This document shows positions 54,460 to 62,059 of a stretch of 64,000 nt of DNA, one piece after another. The stretch comes from Paenibacillus sp. PAMC 26794 (GTDB lineage: Bacteria; Bacillota; Bacilli; Paenibacillales; Paenibacillaceae). Each line of letters begins with the position of its first letter. Position 1 is the stretch's first letter. The stretch spans positions 62,001 through 126,000 of the forward strand of contig NZ_ANHX01000091.1 in NCBI RefSeq assembly GCF_000316035.1, read 5' to 3'. The position numbers and the translations under genes are program-made. Below the pieces are notes generated by a model. That model ran no database searches and had not been told where the DNA came from. It worked only from the letters and a program-made list of their open reading frames with translations.

Positions 54460-54687
54460 TTATTTTTCGGTCTGGAACATCGTGATATCTCGTGCATAAT
54501 GGCTCTTTGTTCCGTCATTGTTTCGGATGCGCACACTGTCTTCACTGATCCGCTCGACAATGCCACAACCGACTTCGCAATAGACGCCAGCCGGGTCTTC
54601 CTGCCACGCGCTTACCATACATTGGGATAGTGCAGCTGTGAAAAACTCTATATTTTTTTGTAACGTTCTAGGTTTGTTGGATTTCAT
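54460..54687 (-). CDS. Hypothetical protein, 75 residues
   Basis: A small soluble protein with C23, C37 and C41 (YCEVGCGIVE) and a beta-rich C-terminal half with IRNNDGTKSHYARD. No family recognised. AAAGGAG lies about 10 bases before the ATG. It is divergent from ppk, with which it shares a 250-base upstream region holding the Pho-box-like repeats. Confidence 0.7.
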   Translation of the reverse strand: MKSNKPRTLQKNIEFFTAALSQCMVSAWQEDPAGVYCEVGCGIVERISEDSVRIRNNDGTKSHYARDITMFQTEK

Positions 54688-54816
54688 TATATACTCCTTT
54701 AATCAAATATATTTGAAATGAGAACAAGCAACCGGACCAAATCACACTGTACTTCACTTTACTCTGTCTATTGACCTTTGTAAAGGGATGGAAAAAGTTG
54801 CGGCCATGAGGTATCA

Positions 54817-54855
54817 TTTACATAAATTTTACGTAGCGTTTACACTGCGCTGACG
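54817..54855 (+). promoter_or_regulatory. Pho-box-like repeats upstream of ppk
   Basis: TTTACA, 5 bases, TTTACG, 5 bases, TTTACA, 5 bases, CTGACG: four hexamers at exact 11-base spacing, the form of PhoP sites in Bacillus (TT-A/T/C-ACA direct repeats). A -10-like TACAAT lies at 54877-54882. It predicts induction of ppk under phosphate limitation. Confidence 0.65.
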
Positions 54856-54935
54856 CTTGATGTTGATTACGAATAGTACAATTATAGGAGAACTTCTAAC
54901 CAAGAATAGATATGCAACACATTCGGAGGCCATAC

Positions 54936-57017
54936 ATGCATAGAGACGTCAAAACAGGCAACTACGTTAATCGTGATTTGAGTTGGGTTGAATTTAATCG
55001 GCGCGTACTTCAGGAGGCCCAGGATCCAACAACGCCTCTGCTGGAACGCATGAGATTTCTCGGCATTGTCGCTAGTAATCTGGACGAGTTCGTCAGTGTA
55101 AGGGTGGCAGAGACAAAAGAGAAGATCAAGGCCGGATTCACGCAAAAAGATTTTACAGGATACACGCCTGCGGGATTGTATCGCAGATTGATCAAACGAA
55201 CCGGGACCATGGTCGCCGAACAGTATAAAACGTATCGTGAACTCATTCGTCTACTCGCCAAGAAAGGCGTGAACATTCAGGAATATACAGATCTTAATGT
55301 GACACAGCAGCGCGCAATGGACCAGTACTTTCATGAAATTATTTTTCCGGTACTCACACCGATGGCGATTGACCAGAGTCGTCCGTTCCCGCTGGTACAC
55401 AACAAGTCAGTCTATCTGTCCGTGATGCTTCAGAAGGAAGGGGAGCAAGAGGGCGAGCCGTTTATGGCTATTGTTCAGGTACCTTCCAATTTGCCCCGGG
55501 TAGTTCAGGCTCCCATTCGGGCGAATAGCAAAAAGAAAACATTCATACTGATTGAAGACCTCATCAAACATCATATCCACACGCTCTTCAGCGGATATAT
55601 CTCGCTGGCTGCACAGGAATTCCGGGTGACCCGTAATGCGGATCTGTTCATTAATGAAGAAGAAGCGGGAGATCTGCTTGAGGCTATCGAAAAAGAATTG
55701 CGCCGCAGACGCCGCGGGGCGCCTGTACGACTGGAAGTCTGTAAGGATTTTCGTCCGGATGCCTTATTGGAATTGCAGGATGAATTTGATATTCACGACC
55801 CGGTATATGAAATGGATGGACCACTTGATCTGAGTTTTCTAGCGGGATTCGTGGACAGTCTGGAAAGTTTCTCACATCTGAAATATAGTCCGGTGAAGCC
55901 AGTCTACCCACTTGAGTTTCTGCCAAGAGAAAGTCATTTTGAGCTGCTCCGCAAACGGGATGTACTGGTGCACCATCCGTACGAATCGTTTGAACCGGTC
56001 ACTGATTTTATATTGGAGGCTTCGGAAGATCCAAGAGTTCTGGCCATCAAGATGACATTATATCGGGTCAATGGCGATTCACGCCTTATTCCGGCACTTG
56101 CACTTGCCGCTGAGAGTGGTAAGCAGGTCACGGTGGTGGTGGAACTGAAAGCCCGGTTTGATGAAGAGCGCAACATTGCTTGGGCCCGTAAACTGGAGAA
56201 GGCCGGATGTCACGTGGTATATGGACTGGTTGGACTCAAGACCCACGCCAAAATTATTCTTGTCGTACGCAGGGAACAGCAGGGTTTGAGACGTTATGTT
56301 CATGTAGGAACCGGTAACTATAATGAGAGTACAGCCAAAGTGTATACGGACGTGGGACTGTTCACCTCTAATCCGATTATTGGGGAAGATGCATCCGAAT
56401 TGTTCAATGAGATTACCGGATACTCCGGTCCGAAGGCATTGCAGGCGTTCCGCGTAGCTCCGGATGGTATGAAGGATGAGCTGTTTGCGCTGATTCGTAG
56501 AGAAACGGAGCATGCGCTGAAAGGCAAACCTGCCAGAATCATTGCCAAGATCAACTCCTTATCCCATCAGGAAATGATTGATGAATTGTACGAGGCTTCT
56601 CAAGCCGGCGTGCAGATCGATCTGATTGTGCGTGGTGTATGTTGTCTGCGTCCGGGGGTAGAGGGGCTCAGTGAGAATATTCGGGTCATTAGCATTGTGG
56701 ATCGTTTTCTGGAGCATTCACGGTTGTTTTATTTTGAAAATAGCGGCAACCCGGATGTATTCATCTCCAGTGCAGACTGGATGACACGTAACCTGAATCG
56801 AAGAATTGAACTGATGTGTCCCGTATTCGATCCAGAGCTGAAAAAGATGCTAGTGGATATCCTTAATCTGTCCCTTATGGATAATGTCAAAGCGAGACAA
56901 CTTATGCCTGGTGGCAATTATGTATTTGTAGAAAATGAAAAGCCCCCGCTGAGAAGTCAGACGGAGGCCATGGGTATTATCCCTTGGAAGCCTGCTGAAT
57001 GGAGTGCGTTAACGTAA
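54936..57017 (+). CDS. ppk: Polyphosphate kinase
   Basis: Makes polyphosphate from ATP. 693 residues, the full PPK1 length, with N domain (YVNRDLSWVEFNRRVL), head domain and two catalytic domains. The phosphorylated histidine is H437 in GLKTHAKI and the second conserved histidine H594 in LEHSRLF; VGTGNYNE follows the first. A CGGAGG site 8 bases upstream supports this ATG over one eight codons earlier. It converges on ppx and overlaps its end by 41 bases. Confidence 0.95.
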   Translation: MHRDVKTGNYVNRDLSWVEFNRRVLQEAQDPTTPLLERMRFLGIVASNLDEFVSVRVAETKEKIKAGFTQKDFTGYTPAGLYRRLIKRTGTMVAEQYKTYRELIRLLAKKGVNIQEYTDLNVTQQRAMDQYFHEIIFPVLTPMAIDQSRPFPLVHNKSVYLSVMLQKEGEQEGEPFMAIVQVPSNLPRVVQAPIRANSKKKTFILIEDLIKHHIHTLFSGYISLAAQEFRVTRNADLFINEEEAGDLLEAIEKELRRRRRGAPVRLEVCKDFRPDALLELQDEFDIHDPVYEMDGPLDLSFLAGFVDSLESFSHLKYSPVKPVYPLEFLPRESHFELLRKRDVLVHHPYESFEPVTDFILEASEDPRVLAIKMTLYRVNGDSRLIPALALAAESGKQVTVVVELKARFDEERNIAWARKLEKAGCHVVYGLVGLKTHAKIILVVRREQQGLRRYVHVGTGNYNESTAKVYTDVGLFTSNPIIGEDASELFNEITGYSGPKALQAFRVAPDGMKDELFALIRRETEHALKGKPARIIAKINSLSHQEMIDELYEASQAGVQIDLIVRGVCCLRPGVEGLSENIRVISIVDRFLEHSRLFYFENSGNPDVFISSADWMTRNLNRRIELMCPVFDPELKKMLVDILNLSLMDNVKARQLMPGGNYVFVENEKPPLRSQTEAMGIIPWKPAEWSALT

Positions 57018-58506
57018 CTCCCCAGGCTTCCTGTAAGTCCTTGACGGCCTCTTCCAGGCCATCAAGTTCCAGTAACGGCTCGGCTGTACATGTGAATTGC
57101 ACCTGCAGCGAGTCGTTTTCTTTTGTTGCTTCAATCGCAGCGATGCTCTCGGATCGATTGATGGCTTCGGCTATGCGCAGCAGAGAGCCTATACGATGAG
57201 CATGCCGCTCATCCGAGTTTTTCAGAATGTCCCGGTGCTTATTCAGCAGCTGGGGCGTTCTTTTTTTAGGATGATAATCAGCTGCACTGGCACTTAGAAT
57301 GGTCTCCCGATGAGAAAGCCCATAGATGCTTGCATTCATGATCCAATAGGCCGAGTGCTGTGTATAACGGAAATAGTTAATCTGCTTACCTGCCATGTGC
57401 AGCATGGAGGATGCATACAGGATTCGGGCATCTGCTTGATCAGGAGGGGTACCTTGTAATGCCGTATACAGGGTAACCGTATCCTGATGAATCCGTTGCA
57501 GACGTTTCTCAGGAATAGGCGGACCAAAATGGATAAAGTTGCGGATACTGTCCTTCAGCGCGTCCGGAACGACCGGCTGACCTCCAGCCATGTAATCTCG
57601 CAATAACCCGTCTCGTAGACCCGCACCACTAACCACATAACGATCTCCCTGTATTAACTGGAAGATTGTTCGCAGGATCAGTACGCCGGGCACAATGATG
57701 TCTGCGCGATCTTTGGCGAGCCCAGGTACCTTTTTGCGCTGTGCCGAGGTGAGATGTGGCAAGGAGCGAGCGATGTTATCCATCGCTTCCTCACTGATCT
57801 CATAATGATGGCTGACAGGCAGAGAATACTGGGTACGCTTCTGTTCCACTTTGGCGAGTGTACGCATTGTGCCGCCAAGTCCGATGAGTGGCAGGCCGGG
57901 ATGCTCACGAATCCAATCCTGTCCGCGGAGAGCCTCGATGACTTCGTTGCACAATGCATTTGCATTCTCCTCGGTCCACTGATCTTCACCCCAGTAACGG
58001 GCATGTGAATTCACTGCACCAATGGGGAGGGAGATGCTATGTAACCTCTTCCGATCCCGAAAGACCGTGATCTCTGTGCTGCCGCCTCCAATATCCACGA
58101 CGTAACCGTCTGCCAGATCAATGGATTGAGTGACACCAAGGAACCCATAATAGGCCTCCCGATCTCCCGATACACATTCAATGGTAAGCCCCGTCTCTGT
58201 CTCCAGCCATTCAATAATCTCCAGGACATTGCTTGCATTACGAATAGCTGCGGTAGCTGCTGCGCGAATCAGTTTGGTCTGATACGCTTCACAAGTCGCT
58301 TTGAATTGACGCAAGATGGTAATGGCTTTATCCAGAGAATGGCGCAGAATGGTTCCATCGTGCTCAACAACGCTGCTCAGACGAGCGGCGTATTTGTCTT
58401 CATGAATGATGCGATAGGCTGCGTCCTGATCCAGTTCATATATAACTAGACGAATGGAGTTTGAGCCGATATCAATAATTCCTAAGGTTTCATTAGTATG
58501 TGTCAT
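56977..58506 (-). CDS. ppx: Exopolyphosphatase / guanosine pentaphosphatase
   Basis: Breaks down polyphosphate from the end. 509 residues: the ASKHA-type N-terminal domains have DIGSNS at 12-17 and DIGGGSTEI near 142, and the C-terminal third is HD-like (HMAGKQINYFRYTQHSAYWI region). An AGAAGGAG site 6 bases upstream supports the start. The last 41 bases overlap ppk on the other strand. A small membrane protein gene lies 26 bases upstream on the same strand. Confidence 0.93.
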   Translation of the reverse strand: MTHTNETLGIIDIGSNSIRLVIYELDQDAAYRIIHEDKYAARLSSVVEHDGTILRHSLDKAITILRQFKATCEAYQTKLIRAAATAAIRNASNVLEIIEWLETETGLTIECVSGDREAYYGFLGVTQSIDLADGYVVDIGGGSTEITVFRDRKRLHSISLPIGAVNSHARYWGEDQWTEENANALCNEVIEALRGQDWIREHPGLPLIGLGGTMRTLAKVEQKRTQYSLPVSHHYEISEEAMDNIARSLPHLTSAQRKKVPGLAKDRADIIVPGVLILRTIFQLIQGDRYVVSGAGLRDGLLRDYMAGGQPVVPDALKDSIRNFIHFGPPIPEKRLQRIHQDTVTLYTALQGTPPDQADARILYASSMLHMAGKQINYFRYTQHSAYWIMNASIYGLSHRETILSASAADYHPKKRTPQLLNKHRDILKNSDERHAHRIGSLLRIAEAINRSESIAAIEATKENDSLQVQFTCTAEPLLELDGLEEAVKDLQEAWGVTLTHSIQQASKG

Positions 58507-58532
58507 AAGCATCTCCTTCTACAGAGGTTCAA

Positions 58533-58787
58533 CTACCCGAAGTGAAGAAGGGCAGCCATGGCTTCCGGTGAACCCGGCGGTGTGGCAGAGAAGGGCGTAG
58601 TTAACATAACAACAATGATAAAGACGATGAAACAGGCAAATATAAGACAACTCACGGCAAAGCCGCGATTGCGCTTTTGCATAAACAGTCGAATACCTGT
58701 GACAAAGAGAAGTACCGTAACGGCTACCAGAACGATCGACATTGCAAAATAGGCTACGCCATAAAGTGATTTGAAAAATGCTTCCAT
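58533..58787 (-). CDS. Small two-helix membrane protein, 84 residues
   Basis: Hydrophobic segments at about residues 10-32 and 43-62, separated by a short basic loop (MQKRNRGF). No family recognised. AAGGAG lies about 12 bases before the ATG. It precedes ppx by 26 bases and is probably co-transcribed with it. Confidence 0.72.
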   Translation of the reverse strand: MEAFFKSLYGVAYFAMSIVLVAVTVLLFVTGIRLFMQKRNRGFAVSCLIFACFIVFIIVVMLTTPFSATPPGSPEAMAALLHFG

Positions 58788-59024
58788 TTGTTCTGAACGC
58801 TCCTTAGATCCTCATATTTAAGCCCTTCCAAGCCATTCCTTAGTAGCATACGACAGATTGACTTGTTTGAAAAGCAAACCGGGCGCTTGTTCCCGTTTCC
58901 GCCATCCAACTGGGACATGTTTCATGGAAAAGGGGCCTTTGCCGTGGACAGACATCCAAGAAAGCACGGCTTCTGTTGAGTATGTATAAGGAAGGACTAT
59001 TGTTTCAAGGAAGGAGATCAACCC

Positions 59025-59684
59025 ATGTCGAGACAACTTGCAAGCAAATGGCGGAAGACAGCGGCACTGATGAAATACCCGGTAGCGGCTGTCCATATCC
59101 CACAGACCAAGGCATTTAACTCGGGTAATCTGCTGCACATGCTCAGTCGTTATGGAATGGTGTATATCAAACCTATTGTAGGAGGCGGAGGTTACGGTGT
59201 TATCCGGGTATCGGCGAGCGTTGGGGCTTATCGATACACTCATATGAAAACGACCCGTTCTTTCGCCAGTTTCAGCGAGATGTATAGCTCTCTGGTGCGT
59301 GTAAAGGCTAGACGCAGGTACTTGATCCAGCAAGGCATTCATCTGGCAACGATTCAAGGGAGACCTGTTGATTACAGAGTCAAAGTCGTCAAAACCGAGC
59401 GAGGCTGGGTATTCCGTTCCTTAGTAGGACGACTCGCTCGTCCAGGACTCTGTGTTACGAATCTTAGTAAGGGTGGCACCATGTTATCAGGAAGGCGAGC
59501 TCTTGGTTTATCCCTTCCACATATATCCGGTCGGCACAAACGCCGGGAGATGCGTTCACTTACACTGACATGTACGTACATTATGGAAAGTCAGTTTCCT
59601 GGTGTAGGTCAGCTTGGATTTGATTATGGACTGGATTATTCAGGCAAGATCTGGATTTTGGAAGTGAATACCAGACCTCAATAG
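59025..59684 (+). CDS. YheC/YheD family ATP-grasp-like protein
   Basis: A 219-residue protein matching the C-terminal ATP-grasp-type part of the endospore coat-associated proteins YheC/YheD: YIKPIVGGGGYGVIRV near residue 47, YLIQQGIHL near 101, DYRVKVVK near 118, and GFDYGLDYSGKIWILEVNTRP at the end. It stops right after NTRPQ, while longer relatives run on for 20 or more residues. Many Paenibacillus genomes carry short members. A spore coat role is inference. AAGGAGAT acts as ribosome site. Confidence 0.82.
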   Translation: MSRQLASKWRKTAALMKYPVAAVHIPQTKAFNSGNLLHMLSRYGMVYIKPIVGGGGYGVIRVSASVGAYRYTHMKTTRSFASFSEMYSSLVRVKARRRYLIQQGIHLATIQGRPVDYRVKVVKTERGWVFRSLVGRLARPGLCVTNLSKGGTMLSGRRALGLSLPHISGRHKRREMRSLTLTCTYIMESQFPGVGQLGFDYGLDYSGKIWILEVNTRPQ

Positions 59685-59865
59685 AAAATGATTGGGAAAG
59701 CTCAAGAAAATTCAAGAAAAACCGATAATATATAGAAGAAAACGCTATGAAAAACGTTTGAAATTTTACATTGCCGGGTAATTTACTCGCAACAAGTCTT
59801 GAAACTATGAATTTATTCCAAAAAAAAATACGCTGATAAACGTTCTGATAGTAGTACAAACTTCC

Positions 59866-59965
59866 TGTGCATAAATATTGTCCACACTATACACGTTGAC
59901 TACTCTACATTTTTTCCATTTATCAACAAACTATGCACAGGATTTCCACATATCGTTGTGGATAA
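59866..59965. promoter_or_regulatory. DnaA-box cluster upstream of sda
   Basis: Within 100 bases: TTATCCACA (minus, 59957-59965, perfect), TTATCAACA (59920-59928), TTGTCCACA (59878-59886), TTATGCACA (minus, 59866-59874), and weaker CTATGCACA (59931). In B. subtilis, DnaA binds a similar group of boxes to control sda, so the boxes and the gene support each other. Confidence 0.8.
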
Positions 59966-59967
59966 CA

Positions 59968-59981
59968 AGAACGCTTGTTCT
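59968..59981. promoter_or_regulatory. LexA-like palindrome in the sda promoter
   Basis: AGAACGCTTGTTCT holds GAAC, four bases, GTTC, as in Gram-positive LexA boxes, but the flanks (A and T rather than C and G) and one inner base differ. It lies between the last DnaA box and an extended -10 (TGATATGAT, 59995-60003). Confidence 0.4.
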
Positions 59982-60040
59982 CTATATAAATCTCTGATAT
60001 GATAGTTTTGAGGAAAAAAAAGGAAAGGTTGTGGCGGGAA

Positions 60041-60184
60041 ATGGCTATGTTATCCGATGAGATGTTGTTGGATTCCTACCATAAAGCGATTGAGTTGAAT
60101 CTCGAACGAGATTTCATCGCACTGCTGTTGGCAGAAATCCATAAGCGCAAACTGGGTACCGACGTATCTGCCATTCTTCACTAG
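60041..60184 (+). CDS. sda: Sporulation checkpoint histidine kinase inhibitor Sda
   Basis: Blocks the sporulation kinase KinA when DNA replication is active or damaged. The 47-residue product MAMLSDEMLLDSYHKAIELN followed by LERDFIALLLAEIHKRKLG aligns with B. subtilis Sda over its helical hairpin. The frame is open 14 codons upstream, across the -10 box, so the start is here or two codons later. The DnaA-box cluster and extended -10 lie just upstream. Confidence 0.88.
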   Translation: MAMLSDEMLLDSYHKAIELNLERDFIALLLAEIHKRKLGTDVSAILH

Positions 60185-60205
60185 AGATCCTCATTGCAGG
60201 CAATG

Positions 60206-60457
60206 TTACAGGTTTCCGGACAAGTCCCATAGTGAGACAGGCCATGGTGTGCTCGTCTGACAATGGGGACAGTACATCACATGATTGCAAACGTTCTCGA
60301 CTTCGTCTGCCGTGTCAGAGGAAGGTTGGAATTCGTAGGGACTGTATGGTCCAGTGTAGTCGTCCAATTTGCCGCATTCTAACAGTCCCTGGAGGCAGTG
60401 GGGGCAAGCTTGCTCCGGTACAACCAGACCGTTACACAGCGGGCATATATAAGACAA
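60206..60457 (-). CDS. Hypothetical zinc-ribbon protein, 83 residues
   Basis: Three CxxC-type pairs: CPLC at residues 5-8, CPHC at 18-21 and CPHC near 63-66, with more Cys/His between, so one or two zinc ribbons. No named family recognised. Its AGGAGG ribosome site is inside a long stem-loop (60465-60506). It converges on sda, 21 bases apart. Confidence 0.75.
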   Translation of the reverse strand: MSYICPLCNGLVVPEQACPHCLQGLLECGKLDDYTGPYSPYEFQPSSDTADEVENVCNHVMYCPHCQTSTPWPVSLWDLSGNL

Positions 60458-60464
60458 GGGTATC

Positions 60465-60506
60465 CCTCCTGATATGGATTCACTCAGGAGTAAGATACCC
60501 TTTTTT
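60465..60506. terminator. Long hairpin, plus-strand terminator covering a minus-strand ribosome site
   Basis: AAGGGTATC and CTCCTGA on one arm pair with TCAGGAG and GATACCCTT on the other; six T follow on the plus strand. On the minus strand the same stem holds the AGGAGG of the 83-residue gene. Confidence 0.75.
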
Positions 60507-60533
60507 GTATCAATATATGTTATTTCAGTGAAA

Positions 60534-61535
60534 CTAGCGTTTCATGTTACTGCTGTGTCCTGGGGACAACTTGGCATCCGGATCGAAGTATACCTTCGCA
60601 TTGTTGACGGCTGTTGGAGCTTCGCCGAATCCCACAGCGATCAGCTTCAGTTTGCCTGGGTATGTTGTGATATCTCCGGCAGCAAAGATTCCTGGAATGG
60701 ATGTTTCCATGCGGGAATCAACAACGATGGAGTTGCTGTCAATTTCGATACCCCACTCGGCAATCGGTCCGAGAGAAGAGACAAATCCGAAGTTAACGAT
60801 CACGTCATCTACTTCGATTTCCTGAGTTTCTTTGGTTTTCACATGGGAGAGGGTTACTTTGGTAATGGTGTCATCTCCGTGAAGTTCCGTGATTTCGGTC
60901 GGTGTAACAACATTAACCTTGGAATTCATCAGGTTTTCGACACTGTGCTCATGCGCACGGAACTTGTCCCGACGATGGATCAGCGTCACTTGCTCAGCGA
61001 TAGGCTCCAGCATGAGTGCCCAGTCTACCGCGGAGTCACCGCCACCACTGATCAGTACTTTTTTGCCAGCGAAGGCATTCAGATCACTGATGAAGTAGTG
61101 CAGGTTGCTCTTCTCAAACTTGGCAGCACCTTCAAGTTCCAGGCGACGTGGTTCGAATGCACCTACACCAGCTGTAATAATGACGGCTTTGGCATGATAT
61201 TCATTCTCATCCGTCTTCACGACGAAATGTTGTTCATCCTTTTTCTCCACCGATACAACCTTTTCTTCAAGGCGGATGTTCGGGTTAAAATGACTCATTT
61301 GCTCAACCAGGTTATTCACCAGTTCCTGAGCCGTTACTTTCGGGAATCCGGCTACATCATAGATGTATTTCTCCGGGTAAAGAGCGGCAAGCTGTCCGCC
61401 AAGTTGTGGCATACTTTCAACCAGTGTAACGGATGCCTGACGCATCCCACCGTAAAACGCGGCGAACAGACCCGCAGGGCCTCCCCCGATAATAAGTAAA
61501 TCAGTCATATCATGACTGGAATTCTGTGCAGTCAA
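60534..61535 (-). CDS. yumC: Ferredoxin-NADP reductase, thioredoxin-reductase type
   Basis: A 333-residue FAD enzyme matching B. subtilis YumC, which moves electrons between NADPH and ferredoxin. FAD motif GGGPAG at residues 17-22; NADPH motif SGGGDSAVDWA near 165; no CxxC redox site, which separates it from true thioredoxin reductase. AAGDITTYPGKLKLIAVGFGE marks the C-terminal FAD contact (motif split here as AAGDITTY and AVGFGE). TTG start with AAAGGTG upstream; ATG nine codons later is an alternative. Confidence 0.93.
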   Translation of the reverse strand: MTAQNSSHDMTDLLIIGGGPAGLFAAFYGGMRQASVTLVESMPQLGGQLAALYPEKYIYDVAGFPKVTAQELVNNLVEQMSHFNPNIRLEEKVVSVEKKDEQHFVVKTDENEYHAKAVIITAGVGAFEPRRLELEGAAKFEKSNLHYFISDLNAFAGKKVLISGGGDSAVDWALMLEPIAEQVTLIHRRDKFRAHEHSVENLMNSKVNVVTPTEITELHGDDTITKVTLSHVKTKETQEIEVDDVIVNFGFVSSLGPIAEWGIEIDSNSIVVDSRMETSIPGIFAAGDITTYPGKLKLIAVGFGEAPTAVNNAKVYFDPDAKLSPGHSSNMKR

Positions 61536-61864
61536 GAATCAACAACACCTTTCATATTTTAATAGGTAGTTAACAGATGGAATGTGCAGGCTACAGATCG
61601 TAACCGGCATTGGTGCTGAACTGTCTTTCCTATTATAAACGGTGTATTCAGGGTTGCAAAGTTAGCGGCGTCACGAAACTGGGAACAATTGATGAAGATC
61701 AGATGAGAATAGGATGAAATTGGAAATGAAAGGTTATGAAAAATAACAAAAAAAACCTTGATCTTTACTAGAAATACAGATATCCTTGACCTGTACTATG
61801 TGTTTTTTTGTCTAATTTAGAGTCAATATGTAATATGAAGACAGATCCCGTGTTTTGTAGAATC

Positions 61865-61897
61865 TTGTGGTTAATTTCACAACTGGAAACGATAACT
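61865..61897 (+). promoter_or_regulatory. Rex-like and cre-like operators upstream of ndh
   Basis: TTGTGGTTAATTTCACAA (61865-61882) matches the Rex consensus TTGTGAA-N4-TTCACAA except for two bases in the left arm. TGGAAACGATAACT (61884-61897) fits the CcpA cre pattern TGNAANCGNTNNCN. Both lie about 170 bases before the ndh start. In B. subtilis, Rex controls ndh, which supports the first site. Confidence 0.6.
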
Positions 61898-62059
61898 TGC
61901 GTGCAAACGGATCAATTTTGATTCAAACGTTTAAATAAATTCGCGAAGTTAACATTTGTCGTCATAATGGGCAAGACCTCATCAATATTTGTAAGTATGT
62001 GCATTTTGCATCTCACCCAAGATCGGGCTGATGCAAGTGAAACCGGAAGGGGTATAGAC

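Noticed and set aside
58818..58979. A possible 45-residue minus-strand gene (MSVHGKGPFSMKHVPVGWRK...) before the 84-residue membrane protein gene
   Set aside because: The peptide looks plausible but has no ribosome site at its ATG and no recognised relatives, so I did not list it as a gene.
60474..61499. A 341-codon plus-strand frame over yumC
   Set aside because: It is antisense to a clear FAD reductase gene and its product is low-quality, with no motif.
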